From NCBI GenBank assembly GCA_018675335.1, contig JABGYH010000008.1, forward strand, positions 1-38,604: a DNA stretch of 38,604 nucleotides, written 5' to 3'. Numbering within the stretch: the stretch's first letter is position 1; every line of letters starts with the position of its first letter. This DNA is from Candidatus Woesearchaeota archaeon (lineage in GTDB: Archaea > Nanobdellota > Nanobdellia > Woesearchaeales > UBA11576). Below are positions 1-10,921 of the stretch, in pieces. Made by a program: the position numbers and the translations under genes. The notes beneath the pieces were generated by a model. That model did no database searches, was not told the DNA's origin, and saw nothing but the letters and a program-made list of their open reading frames with translations.

Positions 1-907
1 TCAAAACCCAACCATCATTCCAACCCCAAACCTGATAACTACCCGACAAATCACCAAACAAATCAGTAACAGCCAAACTATCCACCTCAACAGGAACACT
101 AATCAAATACCAACTACCCACACTAGGCAAATCATATTCAACCATTGTAATTCCACTTGCCTCAGTTACATTAATTTCAGTACTTGTTCCAGTGGAATCA
201 GCATTTTCTGACGAAATTGAAACATTAAAATCATAAACTTCTCCAGGAGGTAGAGGTGGAAGTTCAACTGTCCACGTAACAAACTTAGAAGTTGATTCTG
301 AAACATCAATTGTTAAATCAGAAAAATTCACTATCCCTCCAACTTCACTACCGTTTAGACTAGTTGAAACTAATAAATCAATCCCCCTAACATCAATTTC
401 AGGATTTGATGTAGATAAACCTAAAGTAATTGATAAATTAGTTGAAACATTTGAAACAGAGTAAGATGAATTCATAAAAGTTGGAGTAATCTGAGGCTTG
501 GATACAATATTATAATTTGTATATTTAACACCTGGCGCACCAGTACCAGTAAAACTCCAAGTAATTTTTTTACCTTCACCCATACACATACCAAAATTTG
601 TTCCTTCTACAGAAAACGTAGTTGTTGGAGATCCAGAACTTACTGAACTACTTGATGGACTAATATCTAAACAACTTAAACCTCCAAATTCAGTTCCAAC
701 TGAAGGATTAACTGTTATTGCATCGGTAACTCCTGAACAACTCACAGTAATATCTTCAGAAACACCTAAAATTGCAGTTGCAGCCGACGCAACAGTACAA
801 GTTGCTGCACTTACTAATGTTAAAGATAAAATAAAAAAGATTGAAGCAATCAATAAAGTCAGCAATCTTTTATTTAAAATTTGTTTTGTTGATTTTTTTG
901 CTTTCAT
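1..907 (-). CDS. Secreted surface protein, C-terminal end outside window
   Basis: An open frame of about 302 codons starts at ATG 907-905 and runs off the left edge without a stop; the TGA-looking triplet at the very edge is out of frame. The N terminus is a clear signal peptide: a Lys/Arg-rich start, then a hydrophobic stretch around residues 15-33 ending in VSAAT. The mature part is Ser/Thr/Val-rich with many N-X-S/T sequons, and its visible end (SWYLISVPV followed by VWGWNDG) resembles a beta-rich segment common in archaeal envelope proteins. The start overlaps the stop of the giant upstream gene (TAATG), so the two are probably translated together. It is presumably an exported, glycosylated envelope component. 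No enzyme motif is visible. Confidence 0.8.
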   Translation of the reverse strand, partial: MKAKKSTKQILNKRLLTLLIASIFFILSLTLVSAATCTVASAATAILGVSEDITVSCSGVTDAITVNPSVGTEFGGLSCLDISPSSSSVSSGSPTTTFSVEGTNFGMCMGEGKKITWSFTGTGAPGVKYTNYNIVSKPQITPTFMNSSYSVSNVSTNLSITLGLSTSNPEIDVRGIDLLVSTSLNGSEVGGIVNFSDLTIDVSESTSKFVTWTVELPPLPPGEVYDFNVSISSENADSTGTSTEINVTEASGITMVEYDLPSVGSWYLISVPVEVDSLAVTDLFGDLSGSYQVWGWNDGWVL

Positions 908-3900
908 TATTGCTCACCTCCTAACTCATCCCAACCCCTGTCGAACATATCATGCCACCCAGAATTTGGAACAAGATCTACAAACTGATTTTCAAAAACA
1001 CTAAAATCAGTTGCAGTGTATTCTGTATCAAAACAATCATCCATTTGAGCAGATTCATTCCAGAAACAATCATGCACTGTCCAAGTTTCTTGATATGTTT
1101 CGAAATCAGTCATCCTCGTTGCTAAAATGATTTCATTTACATTAGACTCATTATCAAACGCTAAATCATCTAACAGCACTTTAAAGTCAATACTCTGCAT
1201 TGGATTTTTACAAGTAATACTATAATTAGTATCTATAACTTCATCTAATACCCATTGACCTGCACTCCAAAAATAAAAATTATCTGAAACGTAGGATGGA
1301 TCTTCACCAAATGCTAATTCAAACTTAAAATCTGCACCTTCAATACCTGCAAGTGTTGAACCTTGACTATCAATCGTATTGTAATAAGCAACATATGATT
1401 GATTGTATATTCTACCTCTTGATGGGTCTGATGGGAAACTACCTTCACAATAAGGCAAACCACCATTCCATTCAAAACCACCCAGTTTCATCTGAGTATA
1501 CATATAAGTTGAATCATTAGCTATTTGTGCAAACACAATATCTCCTCCCGGACTTCCTTCAAAAGGTTTTGCTTCGTCAGCACCTTCAGTGCCATTCCAA
1601 CCCCATAAAATTCCAGAGGACATATTACCTAATGCATCTGTTGATTTATCCCAATCATATAACATAATTAAATCATCTTCATGGAAATAATCACACATAC
1701 ATTCACAAACAGCGACGGTTTCTACACCATATGGTTCTTCAGCACAATCTACAACTGAATCACACTCACAATTTTTAATTTCGTGACATTGTTTGTCCCA
1801 CATATCACAGAACCAATTATCTCCATATTGATCAATACATTCTGAATCCGCATTACAACCAATATTTGCTTCAGGAACATAATGACACTCACCATATTCA
1901 CAAAGAGAAACATGTTCTGGAGGAATATCAGTACATTGAGAATCAGTAGTACATTCTACATCAGTAGTTGATTCATATTCACACATATAATTGTCACAAT
2001 AATCAAATGTTGATGTGTTAGTATCATCACAATCATTTGCACCTTCACACTCACCAGAAATGTTATTACATTGACCAGTAAAATCACAAACCCCATATAA
2101 TCCTTGCGCAGGATAATTTGGACATTCACCATCAAAACTACATTCTGATTCTTCGGAAATTACATAGTGAGTACACTTAGTTTGTAAACAAACATCCCTA
2201 GTAGTTGAATTATTATCATCACACTCAACAAATAATGAACATTCACCAGATGTACTATTAACTTCATAATTTGCAAACAGCATTCCAGCCATATCTGCAG
2301 GACCAAAGAAACTACTTCCTTTTTTCCTTAATTCGAGTAAACTTGTGTAAGTTCCAGGTCGAGCTCTAGATAAAACAACAAAGTGAGTTGGAGCATTAGG
2401 ATTAATGTAAATTGGAGATCCCAACCAATCAGTTTTACCTGATTCTTGGCCGCCACCCATCATTTCCTGCATTGAAATCGCACCATTTTCACTTTGTAAA
2501 TGTTTAACCATTTGATCAATCATAACTTTACCTGCAGTTTCCTCAGACGTTGTTAAATTAATTTCAATAAATTCATCTGCACCCACAACTGGATTTAAAA
2601 TTTGAAGTTCAAAATCAGCAGTATCTGAATCATAGATTAAAATCATAGAATCAATAAACTCAACCACTTTGTCTCCTTTAATTATATCAACCCAAATAAA
2701 TGCAGAACCTGCAGTAACATTTTCTGACGGAATATCTAAACTTATCTGTGCAAGGCCATTTGAAAATGAAACATTTTCAACTAAATCGTAATCTACTTCT
2801 TTTGCTCCGCACCAGCCCATATTACCAGGCACATACTCGCCCTCATCTTCAGACCACATGCAAATAGCACTAGTACTCTCACAATCATTCATTTCAACTA
2901 TCCCATTACAATGTCCAACAATACTACCTTCACAAGCATCAACATTCCAAGTACAACTCATATCAGTGCAAACATCGGAATCAGTAATATGCATACACGC
3001 TAAACCTTCACCATTACAAGTTAACATTTGCGCGTCAAGTTCTTCTGACTTGGCACCAAAGTCACCACCCATAAAATCATCAGTCATCCATTCACATTCA
3101 GACTTAGAACTACAAGTTTCATTAGTCATTTTATTCATACAGTCCATTTCTTGTTCAGACATTGCAAACTTAGGTTCTTCTAATCCTGCATCAACTTTAA
3201 AATTACTTCCAAGAGGAGTTCCATTAGAATAAGTTGCAGACACATTAACATTCACCGTATCACCAGGAGAATATTTTAATGAATCAGTACTTAATGAAAG
3301 ATTGAATTTTCTAATTACTTTCGTTTTATGAGACCAGAACCAACCTTGACCTGGTGCATCAACATTAACATTAAATTCATACTCCCCCTTGTTTGGAGCA
3401 CTATCTCCTGCAAACTTAAATTTAGCTTCACCATTCATGTTAGTATATTTCTCATACCATCCTTCAATACTATTTTTACTCTCTCCGATGTTACTCCATT
3501 CAACACCGCAGTAAAATCCATCATCAGCCCACCAACCATTACAAGTTGGATTAATATTACAATTATTGGAATCTAACGCCTGACAATGTTCTTCAATACC
3601 AATACATGATGAAACATTCCAAATACATTCATCAGAACATTCATCTTGCGCCAAATTTGAACATACAACTAATTCTTCAGTTCCTTCTCCACCACCTGCA
3701 AACCAGTGCCTCATAACATCTAGATTAACTCTTGCATTTGGAGATGGAAGACCATTAGAATCAACAACTAAAACTGTTAAAGTTAAATCTTCTCCAGAAT
3801 ATAATTGATCTGCACCACCATTAATTAAAATTTCTACGTTCATACCGCGAACTTCAAACTGTTTTCTAACTTCTTGAACAGTCTCACCATCAGTTACTTC

Positions 3901-6900
3901 CATAATTAATTCGTAACCGCCAGTTGATTGAGGAACTACAATTTCACCAATAAATTCACCATTTGCATCTAATACAAAATCTTCATCTATTGAAATTGGT
4001 GCTTCACCCCAGTTCCACATATTTCTAAGTTCTTTAACTGTAACAATCCCCCCGTTTAGAGGAGTTCCATTAGCATAAGTTGATTTAATCCAATAAGATA
4101 CGTTTTCACCTTTTTGAACAAATTCAGGTATTAATGAAGATACTTGGAAACTAACAATATTAAATCCAACATCTCTAGTTATTCCTAAATTTTCACAATT
4201 AACTCGAGCATTATATTCTCCTGCAGCCCAAGAATTATCAATTAAAAATTCTAACTGTGCACCAGGAGGACCTTGCATCGGGTTCATTTGAACTGCATCT
4301 TGAATTATTTCTTGATCAGTTGCAACTAAATTCCAAGTCTTTTGATCTCTAACTTCAGTTATAGAAACGTTTCCACAAGCACTAAGTTCATCAACATCTT
4401 GCCAACCATTTCTATTCCAAAGCTCTACTACAACAGTCGCATTACTACCACTCCATACATTCCAATCATTAATCCAAGTATGCATTTCATAGTCTGCTTC
4501 TGCACCACCTTTAACATCAAACCAAACACTCTGATCTTTTAACCAATCATCATTATCTTTAGTTTTTAATACAATCCAAGCATTATACTCTCCAGATTGA
4601 GATGGAGCAGTAAAATTAAACGAAGTTAAATCACCACTCACAATATCATAACATTCAGAATGATAATTAGTATTCCAAGTCCAAGTATTCTCAATTCTGT
4701 CCAAACAAACTTTATAATTTGAAACATCATCACCAGACACATTAACATCAACAAAAACAAGATCACCAGGACCTTTACTACTTACTTGATAATAAGTTGT
4801 ATCATCTAAACTAGGATCTGCCGCTAATTCAACTTCCCACGTAAATGCTGAAAGTCTAAACCATTTAAAGAAATCCATAACTTTGTTTGATACATTAACT
4901 TCAACTCTTAAATCATAATCTGAGTCTCCAGCAAGTTCTGCCACAGTAAATCTAATTTCTGCATTACCCTCACTATCAGTAACTGAAGAGGTACTAGTAA
5001 AATTAATTGAATTAGTTACATCAACACTAGGTCCCTCAGATTTAGACATTTTAAAAACATCCTTAATTGAAACTTCTGCATCTTGAATAGGACTTCCTGA
5101 ACTATCTTTTAATGTAATACTCGTAACTACTTCTGCAGCACTAGGAATTTCCCAATCCCAATAAGTTTTATCATCACCAGTTATTTCTCCACGTAAATCA
5201 ATCATAACATCAAATGGACTGATCATAAATCCTCTCCATTCTTTACGCGCGCCATCACCAATGTCAAACTCTATATCATAAAATCCCATAAAATCATCAG
5301 GGATTAAATAACTAAAATCAACTTTGCCATCATTATTAGTATTACCAAGAGATATTGAATCATTAATAATAGTCCAATCATTAAATTCACTTTTAACAGT
5401 GTAAGTTATCGGAATATTATTTGCAGGAGTTCCATCATCATTCATAACTTTAATTTTTGCAATGTACATATCACCCACAGCGTAAGGAGGATGTGACTCT
5501 TCAAAAATTTCTACCTGATAACCAGAACTAGAAATATCAAATGACCTAAATTCTTCAGGACTTGTTCGTTTAAATTCAATATTAAAATTAGTATTAAGTC
5601 CAGGAGGTAAATTAAATTGCGTTTCTGCTCTACCATCTTCATCAGTAGTATTTGTTAAACTAACAAATAATTCAGAAGCAATTCCTTGTTTAGTTCCTGC
5701 TGCATCATAATATGAAACATTAACTAACTCAACATCAACTCCTGAAACTGGAGCACCATTAGAACTTTCTACTTTAGCAATAACAGTTACTAGTTCACCA
5801 GATGCATAAGATTGTTTATTTGTGAAAACATGAAATTCGCCATCAGTTGCTTTAAACCAAGTTCCCCTATGAATAATATTAGCACCAATCTCAAACTCGA
5901 TTTCAACACCATATTCTCCAGCAGTATCTGTTGGGTCAAATTCAAAAACACCAATTCCACCATCAAGCAAAGTTACTTCTCCAGTAATACCTACACTATC
6001 ATTAATCATATCCCAATTCATAGGGTTATGATACTCTATAATAGATACATTAACTTTAGTTCCTGCAATCATAGGATTCCCATCATTATCAGTAACAGTA
6101 AAATTAAGAGTTAAATTTTCTTCACCAACACCAATATGATCATTCATATTTTCATGGTTCCAAAAAATATCAAAACCAGATTTAATACCAAAACCATAAT
6201 GCGCTTCGATTCTTTGAGGATCGTCTTTACTAGGAATAAAAGCTACCGCATCATAATCTCCAAAGTTAGGTATTGCTAAATTAACTTGAGCAAATCCACT
6301 TGATAAAGTAAAAGGATTATTCCCTAACTCAGACATGAATTCACCCATTTGATTATCTCTAATATATAATTCTCCAGATTCAGAAACATCACCCATCGAA
6401 ACATTAAATGTTATTTGTTCATTAGCTCCGTAAATAGGATAAGTATCCACTTCGTCATCTGCAGCAATTAAATTAAGATTATATACTTGAGACTTAATTT
6501 TAAATCCTACAAAAACATCATAAGATCCACCAGCATAATCAATTCTAAATGTTGCATCATACCAACCTTTAACTTCTCCAGTATGGTTTAATGAAACTAA
6601 TTCCCAACCAACATTCGATGAATCCGCAATTGAATCTATAGCAAAATTTGAAACAATTGTTCCATCTTTTTTAACATTAACAAGAGTTATATCTTCTGAT
6701 GATAATGATTGAAACGCATCAGATTTATTTTCAAGCGCAATTTCAAGATCAACTAAATCAGATGATAAATACATACCATCAGGATTAAATGGTCTTGCTA
6801 AAGAAAAATATTCGCTCTCCACATAAAAATTAAACAATTTAATATCACTATCATTAGTACACGTACTTGATGCAGGATAAACACACAATTCAACTTCATA

Positions 6901-9900
6901 ATTTCCAGGTAAATTATTAGGAACTGAAAATGAATAAATATTTGTGCCTTCTGAAAAAGAAGCTTCACTACCCATAAATCCTGCAATTACTTGAGATGCA
7001 TCATCCATATCCAATAATCTTGTTGCATTAATTTTTATAGGACCAGAATTTGAAAAATTAATTTTTGCAGAATCTGATGTACTAAACATATTTTGTTCTT
7101 GCCAGAAATTATAGGTTATACCTAATGCTTTTACTGGATCTACAACTTTAAACTGTTTAGATATTGTTTCAATTGAATTATCAGAATCTTTTGTTTGAAT
7201 ATTTAATGAATAAGCTCCTTGTTTAGTAGGCGCTGTAAAAGTTAAATTTTTATTTTGAGTTACTGAAGTTAATTTTGCACCAAGCAAAGTAGTTACTTCT
7301 ACAGTTCCTGCAAGCATTTCTGCCACAGTCGGAATCAAACAATCTCCTCCAGCACACATATGGCTTAACAACTTAAGTTCGTTCATACTTACTGCCCCAC
7401 CACTAGGATTAGAGAGTAAAAAACCAACAGTAATATTTTCACCAGCCATAAAATCTTTAGAACTAGAACCTGAATCATCATACAGTTCTACATCAACATC
7501 AGTTTTTGCAACTGCAAATTCACAAGGGATCATGCCCCACGCATATTCTTGACTAGTAAGTTCAACATCGTCTGCAGATAATAACGGCCTATAATAACCA
7601 ATATTATTTGGCGCTTTAAACGTTAACGTTGCAACACCATTTGAATTAGTAGTTCCAGCAGTAGTTGTAAGAGCCGTTGATTCAACATTAGATTCAGTGT
7701 TAGTAAATTTAGAAACTTCAACACCAACATTTTCAACACCTGAACCAAATTTATCTGTAACAGTAATTTTATACTCAACAGATGTGCCCGGCGCAACTGC
7801 TACTTGTTCAGAATTAACTAACTCACACTCTACACTTGCATAATTTTTAATAAATAAAAATCCATCATAGGTGTCATGAGTTCCACTCACACTATCAAAA
7901 GCAGAAACACCAAAAATATATTCTCCCTCTTTAACAGGAGATGAATTAACTGCTAAAGTAAACATTCCTGCAGAATTTGACGTTGCATCAGGAAAATTAA
8001 TATCGTCAATTAATTTAGCTTGTTTTGAATCATAAAAACCATCAAAAGTAATACCAACACCTGATTTTGGTTGCATTGAAGACGGATCCACAACAAAACC
8101 AATTATATTTAATGAAGTTGCAGGAGCATGATAAAATGGATTGCTCACAATTAAATGAAATGCTTTAACCATTAACCAAGCTTCTCTTGTTTCTGAAACC
8201 GAACCAGTATTAACATTTACAAACGCAAGATACATTCCAGATGGAAGAGTCTTACCAGGTTTTGGGGTAACTGTAACTTGTGCAGCACCACTTGCAGTAA
8301 TATTACTAGTTGCATCATACAAATCAGTAGAAACCGCTGTTGCACCACCTGAAATTAATAATAATTTGTCAACATTAACTGTTGAACCATCAACTACTGG
8401 CACACCTTCAAAATCAGTTGCTAAAACATTTAGAACAAAACCAGAACTTGGTTTGAAAAAAGGCCAATAACTAGAAGGATTACTAACTTTAGCAGGAGTT
8501 ACAGAAACATCCAAGTTAGAAATTTGAAAAAAAGCATCGCCAGTTTCAACTGTACCTTCATCATCAGTTACATCAAATTCTGCACGATAAATTCCCGAAG
8601 GAAGATTAAGTGAGGCTAAAGGAATTTTTACAACAGGAACTCCACTACCCTTAGATGTTGCTTGAGCTAATGGAACATCTGAAGAAGTATTTGGCATAAC
8701 CGAAAAAATTGGATCTAGATAAGTTTTACCAGTTGTTAAACTAGTTAATTTAGAAACTTCAATTGTTAAATCTGCAGCAGGCACAGTATATCCAACATCA
8801 TTCATAACATTAACATGAAAATAAACATTACCAGTTGATTGGAATCTCCATTGCCAAGTACCATCGTCACCTCTAGAATCTGCCCAAATATCATATTTTT
8901 CAACACAAATTTGCTCAGAAGTTGATGACATACCACTATCAGTTGTGACTTCTAAAATACAAGTATAACATCCACCATCCGCAGGAGCGTTAACATCAAT
9001 GTCTGATCCTTCACTTGTTCCTTCAGATTTAATCATTTCTTCAGTAACATCAACACCATCATCATCAACACAAGAAATAATCTCAACTTGATTAATTAAA
9101 GCTTCAGCATTACTTGCAAGCCAGGCTTCAGTATCAAATGTCATTGTCTCTCCAGCCATAACATTTGCTTTTAAATTTGCAAAACGATCTGCAACAGATA
9201 CTGTTGCAACCAAATCATCTACTTCTACATAGATCACACCATCAACATAAGTGTTTGTACCTTCACTAGAAATATTTACTCTAATTTTTAAACGATATAC
9301 TCCAGACTCAAGAGGAGTTGTGAAATTTAGTGCAGCTATAAAATCAGGATCAGTAGATGTAATTAAATTACCTTCACCTGACAAAAGATTCATACAATCA
9401 ATTTCTGCTTGGTTACACTCAATAATTGAAGCATCAGTTAATTCATTATACGCATAAACTTTTCCGGTTGCTAAATCCCTCACATTTATTCCAATTGCAG
9501 CAGTATCATTTTTTAATAATGAATTAATTGCTTCATTATCAAATAAAGGTTCGAGTTCTAAATCTAGAGTTTTAATTTTAAAATATTTAGTATTTTTAAT
9601 TTTTTTACCTGATTTTGTTACAGATACTTCAACATAATATTCTCCACTAGATAAATCAGATAAATCATATGATTGGGAAGAATAAGCACCGCTTACTTCT
9701 GCAAAATTACTAAAAGTATAAACTGCAGTTCCTGCATCATCTTCATTATTTTTTTTAATAATTGCAGTTACGGTTGCGCCAGAAACAGGAGATACCAGAT
9801 CTCCACTTTTTTGAGTTACACTAACATCTAAACTAAGATTATTTTCTGATGAGAATTTTTTAGTTTCAGAACCAGTTTCATCAAAAAGAGAAATATCAAA

Positions 9901-10614
9901 ATCAAACGAACTTACCTCAAACATTGCTTGAGCATATCCATTTTTAACACTAACAGTATAAAAACCATAACCTGTGCTATCTTCAGGAATAGTATAAGTT
10001 TCAGAAGCAGTCCCATTCTCATTTAAGACTAGAGCCATATTTGAATAAACTTCACTTCCTGATTCACCATTATTAAAGAAAATTTTAAGAGGAATAATTT
10101 CAGATGCTAAAGAAGTTTTTGAACCATTTAACTCCAAGTCATACGCTTTTACAGTAATCGTTACCGTATCACCCAGTGAATATTCAGAACTATCAGTATA
10201 AAGTAAATATTGTCTTTTCGGTTCAACATCAAAGAAAGCATAACTTAATGTTGGAGGAATTAAGGGATTTGAATTAAAAAGCATAACTGAGATTGAATAT
10301 TTTCCAGATTCAGATGTGTTACCGAATTTAGGTGCAGTAAATTCACCATCTGAATTTAAAAGAATATTACCAAGGTCATAAGAAGTTCCAGACGGATCAA
10401 AAATCTGAACTGAAACATTCCTGCCAGTTATTGGTGTTGACGTACTACCAACCACATTTTTCGCATAACCTGATACAGTTATGTTTTCGCCCGGTTCGAT
10501 CAGCCCACCAGGCATTGTTTGTAGCCCAAGCTCATCATAATCATCACTGGAAACTATAAACGTTGACAAAATAAACATTATTAGAAATAAAACTAGACAT
10601 ATTGCTTTCTTCAT
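907..10614 (-). CDS. Giant multi-Ig-domain surface protein (3235 aa)
   Basis: The N terminus is a signal peptide (MKKA, hydrophobic core to about residue 22, then SSDDYDELG). Residues ~30-2750 are a long series of beta-sandwich, Ig/MG2-like domains of roughly 100-170 residues. Most open with a YxxGDxVxVxVxV strand and a GxPVxGAxV turn, as in YSLGDTVTITV, YASGELVTVIA and YSPGDTVNVNV. Two cysteine-rich inserts (about 2318-2371 and 2494-2594) carry repeated CxW knots. Residues ~2788-2978 hold five tandem four-cysteine repeats, followed by a C-terminal globular domain to 3235. N-glycosylation sequons are abundant. No C-terminal membrane segment or sorting signal is visible, so the mode of attachment is unknown. 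It is likely an S-layer-like, fibre or adhesin protein; the function is inferred from architecture only. Confidence 0.85.
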   Translation of the reverse strand: MKKAICLVLFLIMFILSTFIVSSDDYDELGLQTMPGGLIEPGENITVSGYAKNVVGSTSTPITGRNVSVQIFDPSGTSYDLGNILLNSDGEFTAPKFGNTSESGKYSISVMLFNSNPLIPPTLSYAFFDVEPKRQYLLYTDSSEYSLGDTVTITVKAYDLELNGSKTSLASEIIPLKIFFNNGESGSEVYSNMALVLNENGTASETYTIPEDSTGYGFYTVSVKNGYAQAMFEVSSFDFDISLFDETGSETKKFSSENNLSLDVSVTQKSGDLVSPVSGATVTAIIKKNNEDDAGTAVYTFSNFAEVSGAYSSQSYDLSDLSSGEYYVEVSVTKSGKKIKNTKYFKIKTLDLELEPLFDNEAINSLLKNDTAAIGINVRDLATGKVYAYNELTDASIIECNQAEIDCMNLLSGEGNLITSTDPDFIAALNFTTPLESGVYRLKIRVNISSEGTNTYVDGVIYVEVDDLVATVSVADRFANLKANVMAGETMTFDTEAWLASNAEALINQVEIISCVDDDGVDVTEEMIKSEGTSEGSDIDVNAPADGGCYTCILEVTTDSGMSSTSEQICVEKYDIWADSRGDDGTWQWRFQSTGNVYFHVNVMNDVGYTVPAADLTIEVSKLTSLTTGKTYLDPIFSVMPNTSSDVPLAQATSKGSGVPVVKIPLASLNLPSGIYRAEFDVTDDEGTVETGDAFFQISNLDVSVTPAKVSNPSSYWPFFKPSSGFVLNVLATDFEGVPVVDGSTVNVDKLLLISGGATAVSTDLYDATSNITASGAAQVTVTPKPGKTLPSGMYLAFVNVNTGSVSETREAWLMVKAFHLIVSNPFYHAPATSLNIIGFVVDPSSMQPKSGVGITFDGFYDSKQAKLIDDINFPDATSNSAGMFTLAVNSSPVKEGEYIFGVSAFDSVSGTHDTYDGFLFIKNYASVECELVNSEQVAVAPGTSVEYKITVTDKFGSGVENVGVEVSKFTNTESNVESTALTTTAGTTNSNGVATLTFKAPNNIGYYRPLLSADDVELTSQEYAWGMIPCEFAVAKTDVDVELYDDSGSSSKDFMAGENITVGFLLSNPSGGAVSMNELKLLSHMCAGGDCLIPTVAEMLAGTVEVTTLLGAKLTSVTQNKNLTFTAPTKQGAYSLNIQTKDSDNSIETISKQFKVVDPVKALGITYNFWQEQNMFSTSDSAKINFSNSGPIKINATRLLDMDDASQVIAGFMGSEASFSEGTNIYSFSVPNNLPGNYEVELCVYPASSTCTNDSDIKLFNFYVESEYFSLARPFNPDGMYLSSDLVDLEIALENKSDAFQSLSSEDITLVNVKKDGTIVSNFAIDSIADSSNVGWELVSLNHTGEVKGWYDATFRIDYAGGSYDVFVGFKIKSQVYNLNLIAADDEVDTYPIYGANEQITFNVSMGDVSESGELYIRDNQMGEFMSELGNNPFTLSSGFAQVNLAIPNFGDYDAVAFIPSKDDPQRIEAHYGFGIKSGFDIFWNHENMNDHIGVGEENLTLNFTVTDNDGNPMIAGTKVNVSIIEYHNPMNWDMINDSVGITGEVTLLDGGIGVFEFDPTDTAGEYGVEIEFEIGANIIHRGTWFKATDGEFHVFTNKQSYASGELVTVIAKVESSNGAPVSGVDVELVNVSYYDAAGTKQGIASELFVSLTNTTDEDGRAETQFNLPPGLNTNFNIEFKRTSPEEFRSFDISSSGYQVEIFEESHPPYAVGDMYIAKIKVMNDDGTPANNIPITYTVKSEFNDWTIINDSISLGNTNNDGKVDFSYLIPDDFMGFYDIEFDIGDGARKEWRGFMISPFDVMIDLRGEITGDDKTYWDWEIPSAAEVVTSITLKDSSGSPIQDAEVSIKDVFKMSKSEGPSVDVTNSINFTSTSSVTDSEGNAEIRFTVAELAGDSDYDLRVEVNVSNKVMDFFKWFRLSAFTWEVELAADPSLDDTTYYQVSSKGPGDLVFVDVNVSGDDVSNYKVCLDRIENTWTWNTNYHSECYDIVSGDLTSFNFTAPSQSGEYNAWIVLKTKDNDDWLKDQSVWFDVKGGAEADYEMHTWINDWNVWSGSNATVVVELWNRNGWQDVDELSACGNVSITEVRDQKTWNLVATDQEIIQDAVQMNPMQGPPGAQLEFLIDNSWAAGEYNARVNCENLGITRDVGFNIVSFQVSSLIPEFVQKGENVSYWIKSTYANGTPLNGGIVTVKELRNMWNWGEAPISIDEDFVLDANGEFIGEIVVPQSTGGYELIMEVTDGETVQEVRKQFEVRGMNVEILINGGADQLYSGEDLTLTVLVVDSNGLPSPNARVNLDVMRHWFAGGGEGTEELVVCSNLAQDECSDECIWNVSSCIGIEEHCQALDSNNCNINPTCNGWWADDGFYCGVEWSNIGESKNSIEGWYEKYTNMNGEAKFKFAGDSAPNKGEYEFNVNVDAPGQGWFWSHKTKVIRKFNLSLSTDSLKYSPGDTVNVNVSATYSNGTPLGSNFKVDAGLEEPKFAMSEQEMDCMNKMTNETCSSKSECEWMTDDFMGGDFGAKSEELDAQMLTCNGEGLACMHITDSDVCTDMSCTWNVDACEGSIVGHCNGIVEMNDCESTSAICMWSEDEGEYVPGNMGWCGAKEVDYDLVENVSFSNGLAQISLDIPSENVTAGSAFIWVDIIKGDKVVEFIDSMILIYDSDTADFELQILNPVVGADEFIEINLTTSEETAGKVMIDQMVKHLQSENGAISMQEMMGGGQESGKTDWLGSPIYINPNAPTHFVVLSRARPGTYTSLLELRKKGSSFFGPADMAGMLFANYEVNSTSGECSLFVECDDNNSTTRDVCLQTKCTHYVISEESECSFDGECPNYPAQGLYGVCDFTGQCNNISGECEGANDCDDTNTSTFDYCDNYMCEYESTTDVECTTDSQCTDIPPEHVSLCEYGECHYVPEANIGCNADSECIDQYGDNWFCDMWDKQCHEIKNCECDSVVDCAEEPYGVETVAVCECMCDYFHEDDLIMLYDWDKSTDALGNMSSGILWGWNGTEGADEAKPFEGSPGGDIVFAQIANDSTYMYTQMKLGGFEWNGGLPYCEGSFPSDPSRGRIYNQSYVAYYNTIDSQGSTLAGIEGADFKFELAFGEDPSYVSDNFYFWSAGQWVLDEVIDTNYSITCKNPMQSIDFKVLLDDLAFDNESNVNEIILATRMTDFETYQETWTVHDCFWNESAQMDDCFDTEYTATDFSVFENQFVDLVPNSGWHDMFDRGWDELGGEQ
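913..921 (-). promoter_or_regulatory. Shine-Dalgarno inside the end of the giant gene
   Basis: GGAGGTGAG on the minus strand lies 5 nt before ATG 907 and also encodes the last residues of the giant protein. With the TAATG overlap it fixes the start of the downstream gene and implies translational coupling. Confidence 0.75.
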
Positions 10615-10654
10615 ATTATATGCACCCTTTTTTTAAATAACAATTTTCCCCTTT

Positions 10655-10712
10655 TGTAAATATAAAAAGTATAGATTATTGATATAATGATGAGTGGCGT
10701 TTAAATACTTTT
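10655..10712 (-). promoter_or_regulatory. Promoter region of the giant surface-protein gene
   Basis: Two archaeal BRE/TATA-like boxes read on the minus strand: CGAAAAGTATTTAAACG around 10697-10713 and CTTTTTATATTTAC around 10658-10671. The first would give a leader of about 60 nt, the second about 20 nt. A GGGTG stretch about 10 nt before ATG 10614 could serve as a ribosome binding site. Confidence 0.5.
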
Positions 10713-10901
10713 CGTTAAAAAATCCATTTTTTAGAAAAAAAAACATTAATTCTTGACGGCAAAAATAATTAAAAAAACTTAAAATAAGTTTGATTTTAAA
10801 TAAAATAAAAAAGTGTTTAAATCAGAAATATAAATTAATTCTTATTTCAATAAAAAACAAAACCGTAAACTTTAAAAAGAATGACTGCGTATTGCGGCAG
10901 C

Positions 10902-10921
10902 GATAAATTGCGAAGTTTATC
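10902..10921 (+). promoter_or_regulatory. Leader hairpin with GNRA-type loop
   Basis: GATAAATT-GCGA-AGTTTATC forms an 8-bp stem (one G-U pair) closed by a GCGA tetraloop. It lies just downstream of the expected start site from the TATA-like box at 10869-10878. It would therefore sit at the 5' end of the roughly 70-nt leader of the phosphoesterase mRNA. Its role is unknown. Confidence 0.4.

Noticed and set aside
10687-10694. ATGATGA resembling a box C of a C/D guide RNA
   Set aside because: No box D or C'/D' elements at suitable spacing, and the site is inside a promoter region.
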